In this document: positions 15,975 to 24,671 of the stretch, one piece after another | How the letters are laid out: each line of letters begins with the position of its first letter | Numbering within the stretch: the first letter of the stretch is position 1 | Assembly (NCBI GenBank): GCA_964608265.1 | Contig: CAZSNP010000019.1 | Coordinates: 1 to 64,000 of the forward strand | Reading direction: 5' to 3' | Length of the DNA: 64,000 nt | From: JANWXR01 sp964608265 | GTDB taxonomy: Bacteria; Chloroflexota; Anaerolineae; Anaerolineales; UBA6663 | The notes under the pieces: generated by a model | Database searches by the model: none | Seen by the model: only the letters and a program-made list of their open reading frames with translations | Told to the model about the DNA's origin: nothing | Position numbers and translations under genes: made by a program

Positions 15975-16781
15975 TCAAAGCTGAGACAGGATGATCGGCC
16001 CGTGCTCGGTGATGGCGACGGTGTGCTCAAACTGCGCCGAGAGCTTGCCGTCCTTCGTCACCACCGTCCAGCCGTCCTTGAGCATCTTCCACTCAGCCAC
16101 GCCGGCGTTGATCATCGGCTCGATGGTGAACGTCATGCCGGGGCGCATGCGCGGGCCCTTGTTCTCGGGCCGCACGTGCGGCACCGACGGCGGCTCGTGC
16201 AGCGTGCGCCCGATGCCGTGCCCGCCCCACTCCACCACCACGCTGTAGCCGTTCCCCTCCGCGTAATCCTGAATCGCCGCGCCGATGTCGGCCAGATGGT
16301 TGCCCGGTTGCGCCGCCTCGATGCCCAGCCGCAGGCATTCCTGCGTCACGTCGAGCAGCGCCTGCGCCTCGGCGGAGATTTTTCCCACCGCAAACGTCAC
16401 GCACGCATCCCCGCAATAGCCGTTGTACTTCAAGCCGATATCAATCCCGACGATATCGCCCTCGCGCAGCACGCGTTTGTTCGGTAATCCGTGACAGACC
16501 TCCTCGTTGACGGAGGCGCAGATAACGCCGGGGAAGGGCGGGTGACTGGCCGGGTTGCCGCGGTAACCCTTGTACAGCGGCTGCGCGCCCCGGTCGCGGA
16601 TGAGGGCGGCCACCTTGTCGTCGATTTCTTTCAAGGTGATGCCGGGGCGGATGGTGTGCTGAATCAGATCGAAGCACTCGGCGACCAACCGGCCCGATTC
16701 GCGCATGGCGGCGATATCCTGCGGGCGCTTGAGGGTGATTTGTTCCTGGCGCGGTTTGGGTTTCAGAAGTTCAAGGATCAC
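15975..16781 (-). CDS. map: Methionine aminopeptidase type I
   Basis: 268 residues of the pita-bread fold. Metal ligands are in VGIDIGLKYNGYCGDACVTF (two Asp), GHGIGRTLHEPP (His), FTIEPMI (Glu) and FEHTVAIT (Glu); the substrate-binding His is in SHPPFPG. It removes the initiator methionine from nascent proteins. Start GTG 16781. A TATAAT on the minus strand (16824-16819) lies about 37 bases upstream. The gene is apparently alone, without the secY/adk neighbours it has in many bacteria. Confidence 0.93.
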   Translation of the reverse strand: MILELLKPKPRQEQITLKRPQDIAAMRESGRLVAECFDLIQHTIRPGITLKEIDDKVAALIRDRGAQPLYKGYRGNPASHPPFPGVICASVNEEVCHGLPNKRVLREGDIVGIDIGLKYNGYCGDACVTFAVGKISAEAQALLDVTQECLRLGIEAAQPGNHLADIGAAIQDYAEGNGYSVVVEWGGHGIGRTLHEPPSVPHVRPENKGPRMRPGMTFTIEPMINAGVAEWKMLKDGWTVVTKDGKLSAQFEHTVAITEHGPIILSQL

Positions 16782-16832
16782 GCGGTGACTTTCAAGAGAT
16801 GAATTGATGACCGCGCGAATTATAGCGTGAAG

Positions 16833-18671
16833 TCAGGTCGCGGGCCGGACGCGCCAGATTTCGAAACGCTCGTCGTCGAAGCCTTTGAGCGTGGTCTCGC
16901 CGGGTGAGGCGACCAGGCCGCTGGCCGGGTCGGCCAGCAACGCCGCCACTTCGGGGTCGTGTCGCACCGAGGTCGAGAGCACCACATCTTCACCGGTCGA
17001 AAGCTCAACCAGCCGCGAGGCCGCGTTGACGGTGGAGCCGAAGTAGTCGAACCGGTCGTTGAGGTTGACGGCGATGCACGGCCCGTAGTGGATGCCGACC
17101 TTGAGCATCAGCGGGCGCATGGCGCGCGGCGGCGCGGCCAGCGTGCGTTGCGCGCGCATAATCGCCCGCAGCGCAAAGACCGGGTGGCGGAAGACCGCCA
17201 TCACCGCGTCACCAATGTTCTTGACGATGGCGCCGTTTTCAGCCGCAATGGCCTGCTTGAGCACATCGAAGTGATTCATCACCAGCCCAAAGGCGGGCGC
17301 GTCGCCGATCTCACGATACATCTTCGTCGAGCCGCGCAGGTCGGTGAACAGAATCGTCATGCTGCCGACCGACACCTGCTCGCCGGGCCGGATGGCCTCG
17401 TTGGCGAACAGGTCGCGAAAGGCCTGCATGGCCGTCACGTCGGCGGCGAGCACGGCCTGATCGCCCCATTGCGTGCGTTCGAGGATGAGCAGATGCGGGC
17501 GCTCGGCGGCATTGAGCAGGTGCAGCGTGGGGCGCGGCAGCAGGCTGTGCTCTACGGCGGGCAGCGCGCCGCTGCCCACCCGCAGCACCAGCTCCGGCCG
17601 GCCCCCGTCGTGCGCGGCTACGGTTTGCAGACCGGCCAGCTCCAGCGCGCGGAAGCGATAGCGGCCCGGCTCGAGCGCGGGCGCGAGGGTGCGTTGCTCG
17701 CCGGGCCTGAGCAATTGCTGCACGACGATGTGCGGCGTGACCTGCGGCCCGGCCACGCAGAACTCGCTCGCCACCACCGGGCGGATGGCGGGGTTTGGGT
17801 GAAACGTCAACTCCACCGAGTGCTCGAGGTTGGCGGTGAAATCAACATTGCACGTATCGCAGTGCACGACGGTTTTGCTGCTGACCTGTTGCAGCGAATC
17901 GGCGGTGAGGCGCGCGTTGCGGCAATGCGGGCAGAGCAGATCCCACTCGAAGTCGAGCAGGCCGGCGCGCGTGGCCCACAGACACAGCTCGAGGACATCA
18001 CGTCGGGGCTCGCCCCACCGATCCGCCAGTTTGTAGGGGCGCAGCCGGGCGACGGTGCCGTCATCGGCGGTCTGAATCACATGCAGCAACCGATCGACAT
18101 TCTCGAACTTCTGCCCGAGCTGGAGGAGCTGATCGCGCGAGGCCAGCAGCCGTTCGCGCCCGCCCGGGGCCAGCTCGGCGGCCACGCCGAGGTCGAGCCG
18201 CGTGCCGCCGCGCGCGGCGGCGGCGTCGTAGCGGCGGATGGCGCGATCCATCGCCCGCCGCGTCAAGACTCCGATTTGAACCGGGATGGCGAGCAGGCCC
18301 AGCGGACTGCTGGGCGTGGCCCAGGTCCTGTAATCGAGGTGCGTGCCGCCGCCGGCGCGCGGCGCGAGGTCAACGGTGAAGCGCAGTTCCTTGAGTGGGT
18401 TGAGGAGGGAGGGGGCGAAGCGGCGCTGCACACCGTAGCGCACCGGCCGCACCCACTCGAACGGGCTCTCGTCGTATTCGAGCGGCACGCCGTACATCCG
18501 CACCTGCAAACGGCGGTTGGCGTTTTCGAGCCGCTGCCCGGCCGGCAATTGATTGCGCACCACGCTCAGCCCGCTGTCGGCGTTCACGCGGTCGGTGTCG
18601 GCGATGAAGGGCCAGAAGGCCTCGGGCTCCGACTTCAAATCCCATTGCCAGTGGAAGTAAAAAGTGCGCAT
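16833..18671 (-). CDS. Class III adenylate/guanylate cyclase with N-terminal SRPBCC domain
   Basis: 612 residues. The N-terminus (about 1-160) is an SRPBCC-like ligand-binding domain. The middle contains a Cys pair set (LLCPHCRN...VHCDTCNVDF) that looks like a zinc ribbon, followed by a DUF5939-like beta-rich part. The C-terminal cyclase catalytic domain (about 430-600) has both metal-binding aspartates (LFTDLRGST and KNIGDAVMAVF) and the transition-state Asn/Arg in STVNAASRL. It likely makes cAMP; which nucleotide is used is not settled by sequence. No membrane segment. ATG 18671 is chosen over an in-frame TTG two codons upstream. Confidence 0.85.
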   Translation of the reverse strand: MRTFYFHWQWDLKSEPEAFWPFIADTDRVNADSGLSVVRNQLPAGQRLENANRRLQVRMYGVPLEYDESPFEWVRPVRYGVQRRFAPSLLNPLKELRFTVDLAPRAGGGTHLDYRTWATPSSPLGLLAIPVQIGVLTRRAMDRAIRRYDAAAARGGTRLDLGVAAELAPGGRERLLASRDQLLQLGQKFENVDRLLHVIQTADDGTVARLRPYKLADRWGEPRRDVLELCLWATRAGLLDFEWDLLCPHCRNARLTADSLQQVSSKTVVHCDTCNVDFTANLEHSVELTFHPNPAIRPVVASEFCVAGPQVTPHIVVQQLLRPGEQRTLAPALEPGRYRFRALELAGLQTVAAHDGGRPELVLRVGSGALPAVEHSLLPRPTLHLLNAAERPHLLILERTQWGDQAVLAADVTAMQAFRDLFANEAIRPGEQVSVGSMTILFTDLRGSTKMYREIGDAPAFGLVMNHFDVLKQAIAAENGAIVKNIGDAVMAVFRHPVFALRAIMRAQRTLAAPPRAMRPLMLKVGIHYGPCIAVNLNDRFDYFGSTVNAASRLVELSTGEDVVLSTSVRHDPEVAALLADPASGLVASPGETTLKGFDDERFEIWRVRPAT

Positions 18672-18747
18672 GGGCAAGTGGCAGGTCGCCGGTGGCGGTC
18701 GTGGTGAGTATAAACACGCCCCGCGCTCTACGGAATACGTGACCGCG

Positions 18748-21420
18748 TTAGGGTTGCATTTCGGCCAGGTGATGGACGAAGGCAGCGAACAGCCACGCGC
18801 CCCACGGGTTGGCGGCGAACGTCACCGGCTGGCTGCCGAGGCCGCCCTCGAAGCGCAGGGTGGTGACGAGCAAATGGCCGCTGCCCAGCGCGACCTCGAC
18901 GGCGTAAGCCGACCACGTGAGTTGGCGGGCGTCGAAGCGTCGCCACGCGGCCCTCACCTCTTGGTCCCCTCTCCCAGGCGAAGAGAGGGAGAGGTGCTGC
19001 GCGAGTTGGGCTGGGTCAACGGCGAAGTCGGTGGCGATGCTGAAGAAGCGCAGGTCGGCGTGGCCGGGGTGCGGCACGGCCTCCCATATCGGATGCGGCT
19101 CGAAGACATGGATAGCCTCGCGCCAGAAGGGCACGGAGACGGTGAAACGCGTGTCGGGCTGCACGAGCGACAGCAGCGCTCGCGCGCCATCGCGCACGCG
19201 CTCGAGCAGCGCCGCGGTCAGTTCGCCGGCGACGACGACGGCGCGCGGCGGCGCGTTGGCCGCATCCGTGAACTGCGCCGTGCCATCAACGGCCTCGAAG
19301 CGGTGGCGATAGAGCAGCGGCGGTTCGACGGCGAGCGCGGCGGGCAGCCTCGGTTTCGGCAGCGCCCATAGCGGCCATTGGTTGCGGACGTTGGCGACGC
19401 CCCGGTGGTGAGTCTCTACGGCAACGCGCAACGTGAGTTCTATCGGCCCCTCGGCGCTCGGCGTCACAAACTCAATCGCGCCGAGTTCGGTCACCGCGCC
19501 GCCGGGCAGGTTCGCTGCCGGCAGCCGGCCCGCCGCAATCACCGCCCCGCGCGCCGCGCTGACCGACCAGGCCATTTCCCCGCTTCCCACTTCACCGCCC
19601 CCGTTCGACACCAACACGCGCAGCGCCACGCGCTCGCCCTGCCACCAGGTGTACGGGTCGCGCGGGCTGGGCCGGTCGCCGCCCTGCCAGCGCCGGCGTC
19701 GCTCGCGATCAATGCACACCACGGCGTCGGCGTTGAAGCGCAGCCATTCGCCGGGATCGAACTTGAGTTGCAGCGCATCATCCACCACGCCGCTGGTCGC
19801 AATCGGTGTGTCACGCCAGCCGGTGACGACGTAGCCGCCGGTCGCGTTGTGCCGCCGCACCAGTTCGAGGATGTGTTTGCGGATGGCGGTGGCCTGTTTG
19901 CGCGCAATGGCCGTCAGCGCGCGGCCCCCGTCGGTGATGCCGGCTGCGGCGAGTCGCTGCCGATGCTCGCGCAGCGGGAGGTGATCGGGATGTTCAGTCG
20001 TGCCGGTGTTCAGCCACCACGTGTCGGGCGCCAACGCCTCGAAGTCGCGGAGCGTGTCGGCGTCGCAGAACTCGCCGTACAGCCACGGCTGCGCTGCGCG
20101 ATACGAACGCTGAAAGTGCTGGCTGAGCGGCTCGAAGAAATGCGGATCGGTGTAGAAGTGATAGTCGCGGAAGTCGCTCAGCGGCATCTCCACACCGCCG
20201 TACGCTTCGGCGGAGCCGCTGTTGTCGCAGATCAATACGTCCGGCAGCCACGCGCGCGCCAGGGCGTGCAGCGCGCGCAGAAAGTCGGCGTCGGCCTGGG
20301 CGTTGAGTTCGCAGCCGAGGCTGAGGATGGCCAGGCTGGGATGAGGGTGGACGCGGCGGAAGATGGCCTCGTACTCGCGCAAAGCCTGCGTTTTGAAGCC
20401 GGGCGTGACGCGCGGCAACCACAGCGGCATCTCCAGCCACAGCGGCATACCCAGTTCATCGGCCGCGTCGAAGAAGGTTTCATCCGGCACGTACAAACAG
20501 AGCTTCCACAAATTGAAGCCGAGCGCGCGCGCCCTGGCGAAGTTCTCGCGGATCATTTCGCGTGTGAAGGCCGGCGCAACGGACTCAGGGTTCCACCCCC
20601 AATCGAGCACGCCGCGAAAGTGGAAGGGCCGGTCGTTGAAGAGCGTGGTTGCACCCTCGGCGCGCACCGAGCGAAAGCCGAGGCGACGCGTGGCCGTGGC
20701 CACGGCGCGGTCGCCGGCAAAGGCGGTGAGCGTGACCGGGACGACTCGCCCGCCTTCAGCGCCCGGCGCCCAACGGGGCACAGCGGCGAGGACGAGATCA
20801 AAGCTGAAGCGACCGCCGCTCACCTTCCCCTCGATCACGGTGTCGCCCGCCACGGCGAGGGTGAGGTGCGTGAGGGAGTCGGCGCCGGTCACAGCGCCGG
20901 AGACGCGCAACCTGCCATCGGCCTCGGCCCGCCAGCGCAAATCGGTGAACGCATGCACGTCGAAGGCGCGCAGCCGCAGCGAGCCCCACACGCCGCCGAA
21001 GGTGTTGGCGACATCGGGCAGGAAACCGGCCAATGTTTCGCGGACGGGGAAACGCCCGCCCGGTTTCCACACTTCGAGCTCGATCTCGTTGCGGCCCGGA
21101 TGCACCCGCGCGGTGAGGTCGAGCTGAAACGGTGACCATAGCCCGACATGCTCGCCGGCGGGCTGGCCGTTGATGAAGACGGTCGCGTGATAGCTGATGG
21201 CGTCGGCTTCGAGGCAGATGCGGCGGCCCGGCCAATGGGTGGGGAGCGTGAAGGTGCGGCGATAGCGGGCGGGGCCGGCGGTGCTCTTGTCGCCGAGGTG
21301 CGCCTCCCATGCCGAGGGGACGATGAGGGGGATGGGCGCCGCCGCGCCGAGCCGAAACTCCCACTCGCCGTCGAGGCTGAGCGACTCGGCCAGCGCGTTG
21401 TGCCGGAAGGTCTGGCTCAC
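18748..21420 (-). CDS. Glycoside hydrolase family 2 protein
   Basis: 890 residues. An N-terminal galactose-binding-like jelly roll (LDGEWEFRLG ... ATVFINGQPAGEHVGLWSPFQLDLT), an immunoglobulin-like beta sandwich, then a TIM barrel (FHFRGVLDWGWNPES ...). Candidate acid/base is E371 (LSLGCELN) and nucleophile E450 (WLYGEFCD), both in family-consistent places. There is no signal peptide, so it is probably cytoplasmic. Substrate unknown; beta-galactosidase, glucuronidase or mannosidase are possible. The long C-terminal half is beta-rich and unassigned. GTG 21420 overlaps the stop of the upstream GNAT gene. Confidence 0.82.
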   Translation of the reverse strand: MSQTFRHNALAESLSLDGEWEFRLGAAAPIPLIVPSAWEAHLGDKSTAGPARYRRTFTLPTHWPGRRICLEADAISYHATVFINGQPAGEHVGLWSPFQLDLTARVHPGRNEIELEVWKPGGRFPVRETLAGFLPDVANTFGGVWGSLRLRAFDVHAFTDLRWRAEADGRLRVSGAVTGADSLTHLTLAVAGDTVIEGKVSGGRFSFDLVLAAVPRWAPGAEGGRVVPVTLTAFAGDRAVATATRRLGFRSVRAEGATTLFNDRPFHFRGVLDWGWNPESVAPAFTREMIRENFARARALGFNLWKLCLYVPDETFFDAADELGMPLWLEMPLWLPRVTPGFKTQALREYEAIFRRVHPHPSLAILSLGCELNAQADADFLRALHALARAWLPDVLICDNSGSAEAYGGVEMPLSDFRDYHFYTDPHFFEPLSQHFQRSYRAAQPWLYGEFCDADTLRDFEALAPDTWWLNTGTTEHPDHLPLREHRQRLAAAGITDGGRALTAIARKQATAIRKHILELVRRHNATGGYVVTGWRDTPIATSGVVDDALQLKFDPGEWLRFNADAVVCIDRERRRRWQGGDRPSPRDPYTWWQGERVALRVLVSNGGGEVGSGEMAWSVSAARGAVIAAGRLPAANLPGGAVTELGAIEFVTPSAEGPIELTLRVAVETHHRGVANVRNQWPLWALPKPRLPAALAVEPPLLYRHRFEAVDGTAQFTDAANAPPRAVVVAGELTAALLERVRDGARALLSLVQPDTRFTVSVPFWREAIHVFEPHPIWEAVPHPGHADLRFFSIATDFAVDPAQLAQHLSLSSPGRGDQEVRAAWRRFDARQLTWSAYAVEVALGSGHLLVTTLRFEGGLGSQPVTFAANPWGAWLFAAFVHHLAEMQP

Positions 21421-21956
21421 TGTTTCGGTCGTTGGAGTTCGATCATCACATCCCACGCACCGGCGTTGAACTTTCGCTCCACTTTGAAGCCGCTGTGTTG
21501 GATGAAGCGCAGGATGGCTTCGTTGTTGACGTGGATGGTGGCGGTGAAGCGGCGCACGCCGTGCGCGAGCGCATACTCGACGAGACGGGACACCAGCACC
21601 TTGCCCAGCCCGCGTCGTTGATAGCCGTCCTCGACCACCACCGCAGCCTCGCCGGCGGTGGGGTTGTCCGCCTCGGTCAGGCCGTAGCGCGCCACGGCAA
21701 TGATGGCCTCGTCGGCGTCGGCCCCGACGGTGGCGGCGATGGCGACTCGGGTCACGCCGTCCACATTGCATAGCCAGCGCGCCTCTTCATCGCTGATGGT
21801 GGTGCGGTATTCGAGCAGGCGATAAAAGATGCTTTCCGGCGACAAGCGGTAGAAGAAGGCTTTGATACGCTCGGTGTCGTCGGGGCGCAAAAACCGCAGC
21901 CGCACGGGTGTGCCATCGCGCAGCGAAACGGTGGCCGGTGGAAAATGCGTGTGCAT
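21417..21956 (-). CDS. GNAT-family N-acetyltransferase
   Basis: 179 residues. LRFLRPDDTERIKAFFYRLSPESIFYR begins the GNAT fold; acetyl-CoA binding motif A is VVVEDGYQRRGLGKVLVSRLVEYA (Q/RxxGxG/A), followed by FTATIHVNNEAILRFIQHSGF. The N-terminal FFYRLSPES motif resembles the acetyltransferase domains of protein-lysine acetyltransferases (Pat-type), but only the catalytic domain is here. Acceptor unknown. ATG 21956 follows a TATAAT box (21969-21964) by seven bases, with no Shine-Dalgarno, so the mRNA is probably leaderless. Confidence 0.85.
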   Translation of the reverse strand: MHTHFPPATVSLRDGTPVRLRFLRPDDTERIKAFFYRLSPESIFYRLLEYRTTISDEEARWLCNVDGVTRVAIAATVGADADEAIIAVARYGLTEADNPTAGEAAVVVEDGYQRRGLGKVLVSRLVEYALAHGVRRFTATIHVNNEAILRFIQHSGFKVERKFNAGAWDVMIELQRPKQ

Positions 21957-21963
21957 TGCGGCG

Positions 21964-21969
21964 ATTATA
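21964..21969 (-). promoter_or_regulatory. -10 box of the GNAT/GH2 operon
   Basis: TATAAT on the minus strand, seven bases before ATG 21956. A good -35 at 16-18 bases is not apparent. The spacing predicts a leaderless transcript. Confidence 0.55.
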
Positions 21970-22109
21970 GCCTCACCGCCAGTCACTTTCCCATGCGCCC
22001 CCAGCGTCCGGGCATAGCAATTTCTCCATTCTGCATGACTTTTATCACTACCCGCCTCGGCCCCGTCCGCGCACACTTGGGCCGTAACCATGATCTGACG
22101 GAGGTGGCT

Positions 22110-23009
22110 ATGTTTCGCAACATCCTTGTTCCGCTGGATGGCTCGGCGCTGTCGGAACGCGCCCTGGCCCCGGCGCTGAAAATCGCCGAACTCGAGGGCA
22201 GCCGGGTGACGTTGCTGCGCACGCCGGTAGTTGATATCGCCGTGCTGCCGTCGGTGGAAGTTTTCGGAAACTACAGCCTGCGCGGCCTGGACGAGGCGAC
22301 GAGCCGCGCGCGCCGCGACGCGCGGGAATATCTCGAGACTCTGCGCAAGTCTCAGGGCACGACCGGCCTCGAACTGCGGCCGGAGGTGCAGGATGGCGAC
22401 CCGGCTGAGGCCATCCTCACCGCCGCGCAGGAGAAGCACGCCGACCTGATCGCGATGTCGACACACGGCTACTCGGGCGTCACCCGCTGGATCATGGGCA
22501 GCGTCACCGAGCGCGTGTTGGCGCACGCTCCCTGCCCGGTGCTCGTCCTCCGCTCGGAGAAGCCGTTCTCGCATCTGCTCATCACCCTCGACGGCTCGGC
22601 CCTGTCTGAGAAGGCGTTAGCCCCGGCCTTTGAGATCGCCTCGGCCTACAACATCCCCGTGACGCTGTTGCGCGTCATCAACCCGGTGCCGGCGTGGCAT
22701 GTCGCCGAGCTGAACGAGGTCGAGCAAGGGCTTGGCTATCGGTTGCACGAGGAGCTGGAGGCAGAGGCCGCGAACTATCTGCGCCAGCAACTGGCGGCGT
22801 ACCGGTATCCGCAACTCCGGGTCGAGGTGGCGGTGCGCGCCGGCCCGCCGGCCGCCACCATCCTCGATTACGCGCAGACGCACGGCGTGGATGTGGTGGC
22901 GATGGCGACCCACGGGCGCACCGGCACGCAGAAGTGGCTGTACGGCAGCGTCACCGAGAAGGTGCTGCGGCAAAGCCACGACTTCGCGATGCTGGTGGTG
23001 CGGGCGTAG
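22110..23009 (+). CDS. Tandem-domain universal stress protein
   Basis: 299 residues made of two UspA domains. Domain 1 begins FRNILVPLDGSALSERAL and ends with the ATP-binding motif STHGYSGVTRWIMGSVTERV. Domain 2 begins FSHLLITLDGSALSEKAL and ends ATHGRTGTQKWLYGSVTEKV. Both keep the G-x2-G-x9-G-S/T loop, so both should bind ATP. Such proteins aid survival under starvation or oxidative and redox stress. ATG 22110 has a strong GGAGG seven bases upstream. It is divergent from the GNAT/GH2 operon. Confidence 0.92.
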   Translation: MFRNILVPLDGSALSERALAPALKIAELEGSRVTLLRTPVVDIAVLPSVEVFGNYSLRGLDEATSRARRDAREYLETLRKSQGTTGLELRPEVQDGDPAEAILTAAQEKHADLIAMSTHGYSGVTRWIMGSVTERVLAHAPCPVLVLRSEKPFSHLLITLDGSALSEKALAPAFEIASAYNIPVTLLRVINPVPAWHVAELNEVEQGLGYRLHEELEAEAANYLRQQLAAYRYPQLRVEVAVRAGPPAATILDYAQTHGVDVVAMATHGRTGTQKWLYGSVTEKVLRQSHDFAMLVVRA

Positions 23010-23035
23010 CAGCCGCGCTACTTTCGATTGGCGAC

Positions 23036-23179
23036 CTAGATCAGGGCGACCTTGAGATAGGGAGCATTGCCCGCCGCAACCAGAAAATCCATCGCGGGTT
23101 CATGCTCGAGGCGAACGATGCGCGCCGGGTGTGCGGATAACCCGGCGCGCAATTGTTTGCGGAAAGCGGCCAGCGGCAT
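23036..23179 (-). other. Short open frame, possible gene remnant (47 aa)
   Basis: From ATG 23179 the frame reads a coherent, coding-like peptide (MPLAAFRKQLRAGLSAHPARI ...) ending in PYLKVALI. The same frame stays open ~60 bases upstream of the ATG with similar composition, up to a stop near the TPR gene, and has no ribosome site. It could be the 3' remnant of a decayed gene or a small real gene. No family recognised. Confidence 0.25.
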
Positions 23180-23277
23180 CTCGGCGGCGTTGGCGCAAGC
23201 GGCGGCGCGATTGAGCAGTCGAAACGAGTCGGCGTCGAGGTGGCGTCACTCACGCGCCGGAGTGTATGCGCAATTCG

Positions 23278-24570
23278 TCAGCGCGCGCCAAGTTGATCCA
23301 GCGTAGCCTGCGCCAGCGGAGCGTGCAGCAAATCAAAATACGGGTTGATGGTGAGCGCCTCGGTTAGCAAAGCATGCGCCCGGCCCGTATTGCCGAGGGC
23401 GTACTGAATCAGGCCGGCGTGATAGAACAACAGCGCATCGCGTGTGCCCAGCTGCATGGCCTGCTCCATCGCAGAGGCGGCCTCCTCAAAGCGTTCGTTT
23501 TTGTAGAGCGCCCAGGCCAGCGTATCGTAGCCGAAGACATCCTGGCGGGCCTCGATCTCAGCCTGCGCCAATTGCAGCGCCCTGTCCACGTCGCGGTCGT
23601 GATTGGCATAGAACAGCGCCTGCTGCCGGTTGTAGAGCACGGCGTTGGCTTCGTCGAGCCGAGCGATGGTGCTGACGATATCGTATTGCGCTTGCGCCGC
23701 TTTCACGTCGCCCAGGCGGGTGTACACATCGCCGAGGGCCGCCAAGTATTCGGGCTGTGGGATGATGGCGATGGCTTTCTCATACTGCGCGCGCGCCTCA
23801 TCGAAGCGACCTTGCGCCGCCCACACTTTGCCGAGGCCGGCATAGCCCAGGGCATAGCGGTCGAAGACTTCCACCGCGGATTGATAGCGCGCCCTGGCTT
23901 CGTCCAATCGGCCGGATTTGAAGTACAACTCGCCCACCTGATAGTCATACCAGGCCAGGTTTACGCGGTCGTCACCGTTCTGCCAGGCAAGCTCGGCGGC
24001 CTGCTGCATCAGGGCCAGCGCCTCGTCGCGCTCACCCTGCAGGTCGGCCCACAGGGCGCGCCGGCTGAGGTTGGGCGGTGTCTCATCCGCCAGCGCGGCG
24101 TAAGCGGCCTCGGCCTCGGCGTAATTGCCGAGGCTGAGGTGGGCATCGCCCACGATGGCCAGCGCTTGCGGCGCGGTGCGGGGCTGATCGGCCAGAGGTT
24201 GCGCCAGCGCCAGCGCGCCCTCGAAGTCATGGGTCGCAACAAGCGTACCGGCCAATGCGAGCGTGGCGTCGGCGTTGCCGGGCACCAGTTGCAGCGAGCG
24301 GCGCAGGGCTTCTTCCGCGCGGGCATAATCGCCATAGTTGCCGCTCTCGCGAGCCTGCCGCGCATACGCTTGCCCAAGCAGCGCGTATTCCAGGGCGCTG
24401 GGCCTGGCCTGCAACCTCTGGTTCAAAAACGCCACCGTCGTCGCAGCCGGCGGCACATCCGGCGGCGTCGGGCGCGGGGCCGGCCGGCTTTGCCAATACA
24501 CCAGCCCGTAAGAGAGCACGATCAACACACCGATTCCCAACAAAACCTTGGCGGCAGTTTTCGTTTGCAT
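23278..24570 (-). CDS. Membrane-anchored TPR-repeat protein
   Basis: 430 residues. One N-terminal transmembrane helix (KVLLGIGVLIVLSYGLVYW) with a proline-rich linker places the rest outside the membrane. At least eight TPR-like units follow (for example LLGQAYARQARESGNYGDYARAEEALRRSL, GYAGLGKVWAAQGRFDEARAQYEKAI, LFYHAGLIQYALGNTGRAHALL). TPRs serve as protein docking surfaces; no catalytic domain is seen. It lies 101 bases downstream of the DUF4331 gene on the same strand. In related genomes TPR and DUF4331 genes often travel together, so a joint envelope function is likely. Confidence 0.8.
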   Translation of the reverse strand: MQTKTAAKVLLGIGVLIVLSYGLVYWQSRPAPRPTPPDVPPAATTVAFLNQRLQARPSALEYALLGQAYARQARESGNYGDYARAEEALRRSLQLVPGNADATLALAGTLVATHDFEGALALAQPLADQPRTAPQALAIVGDAHLSLGNYAEAEAAYAALADETPPNLSRRALWADLQGERDEALALMQQAAELAWQNGDDRVNLAWYDYQVGELYFKSGRLDEARARYQSAVEVFDRYALGYAGLGKVWAAQGRFDEARAQYEKAIAIIPQPEYLAALGDVYTRLGDVKAAQAQYDIVSTIARLDEANAVLYNRQQALFYANHDRDVDRALQLAQAEIEARQDVFGYDTLAWALYKNERFEEAASAMEQAMQLGTRDALLFYHAGLIQYALGNTGRAHALLTEALTINPYFDLLHAPLAQATLDQLGAR

Positions 24571-24604
24571 ACGTTTGCCTCAGGCAACACCAACCTCGAT
24601 CGAA

Positions 24605-24655
24605 GACCTGACAGGGCGCGCGAGTCCTGTCAGGTCTCGTGAGTCTTCAACTCAC
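24605..24655 (-). terminator. Two tandem hairpins between DUF4331 and TPR genes
   Basis: Perfect 11-bp stem GACCTGACAGG/CCTGTCAGGTC (24605-24615 with 24626-24636), next to GTGAGT-CTTCA-ACTCAC (24639-24655). No T-run follows on the minus strand. They could be a partial terminator, an RNA processing site or a mobile palindrome. Confidence 0.4.
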
Positions 24656-24671
24656 GGCTGCCGGGTCACCT

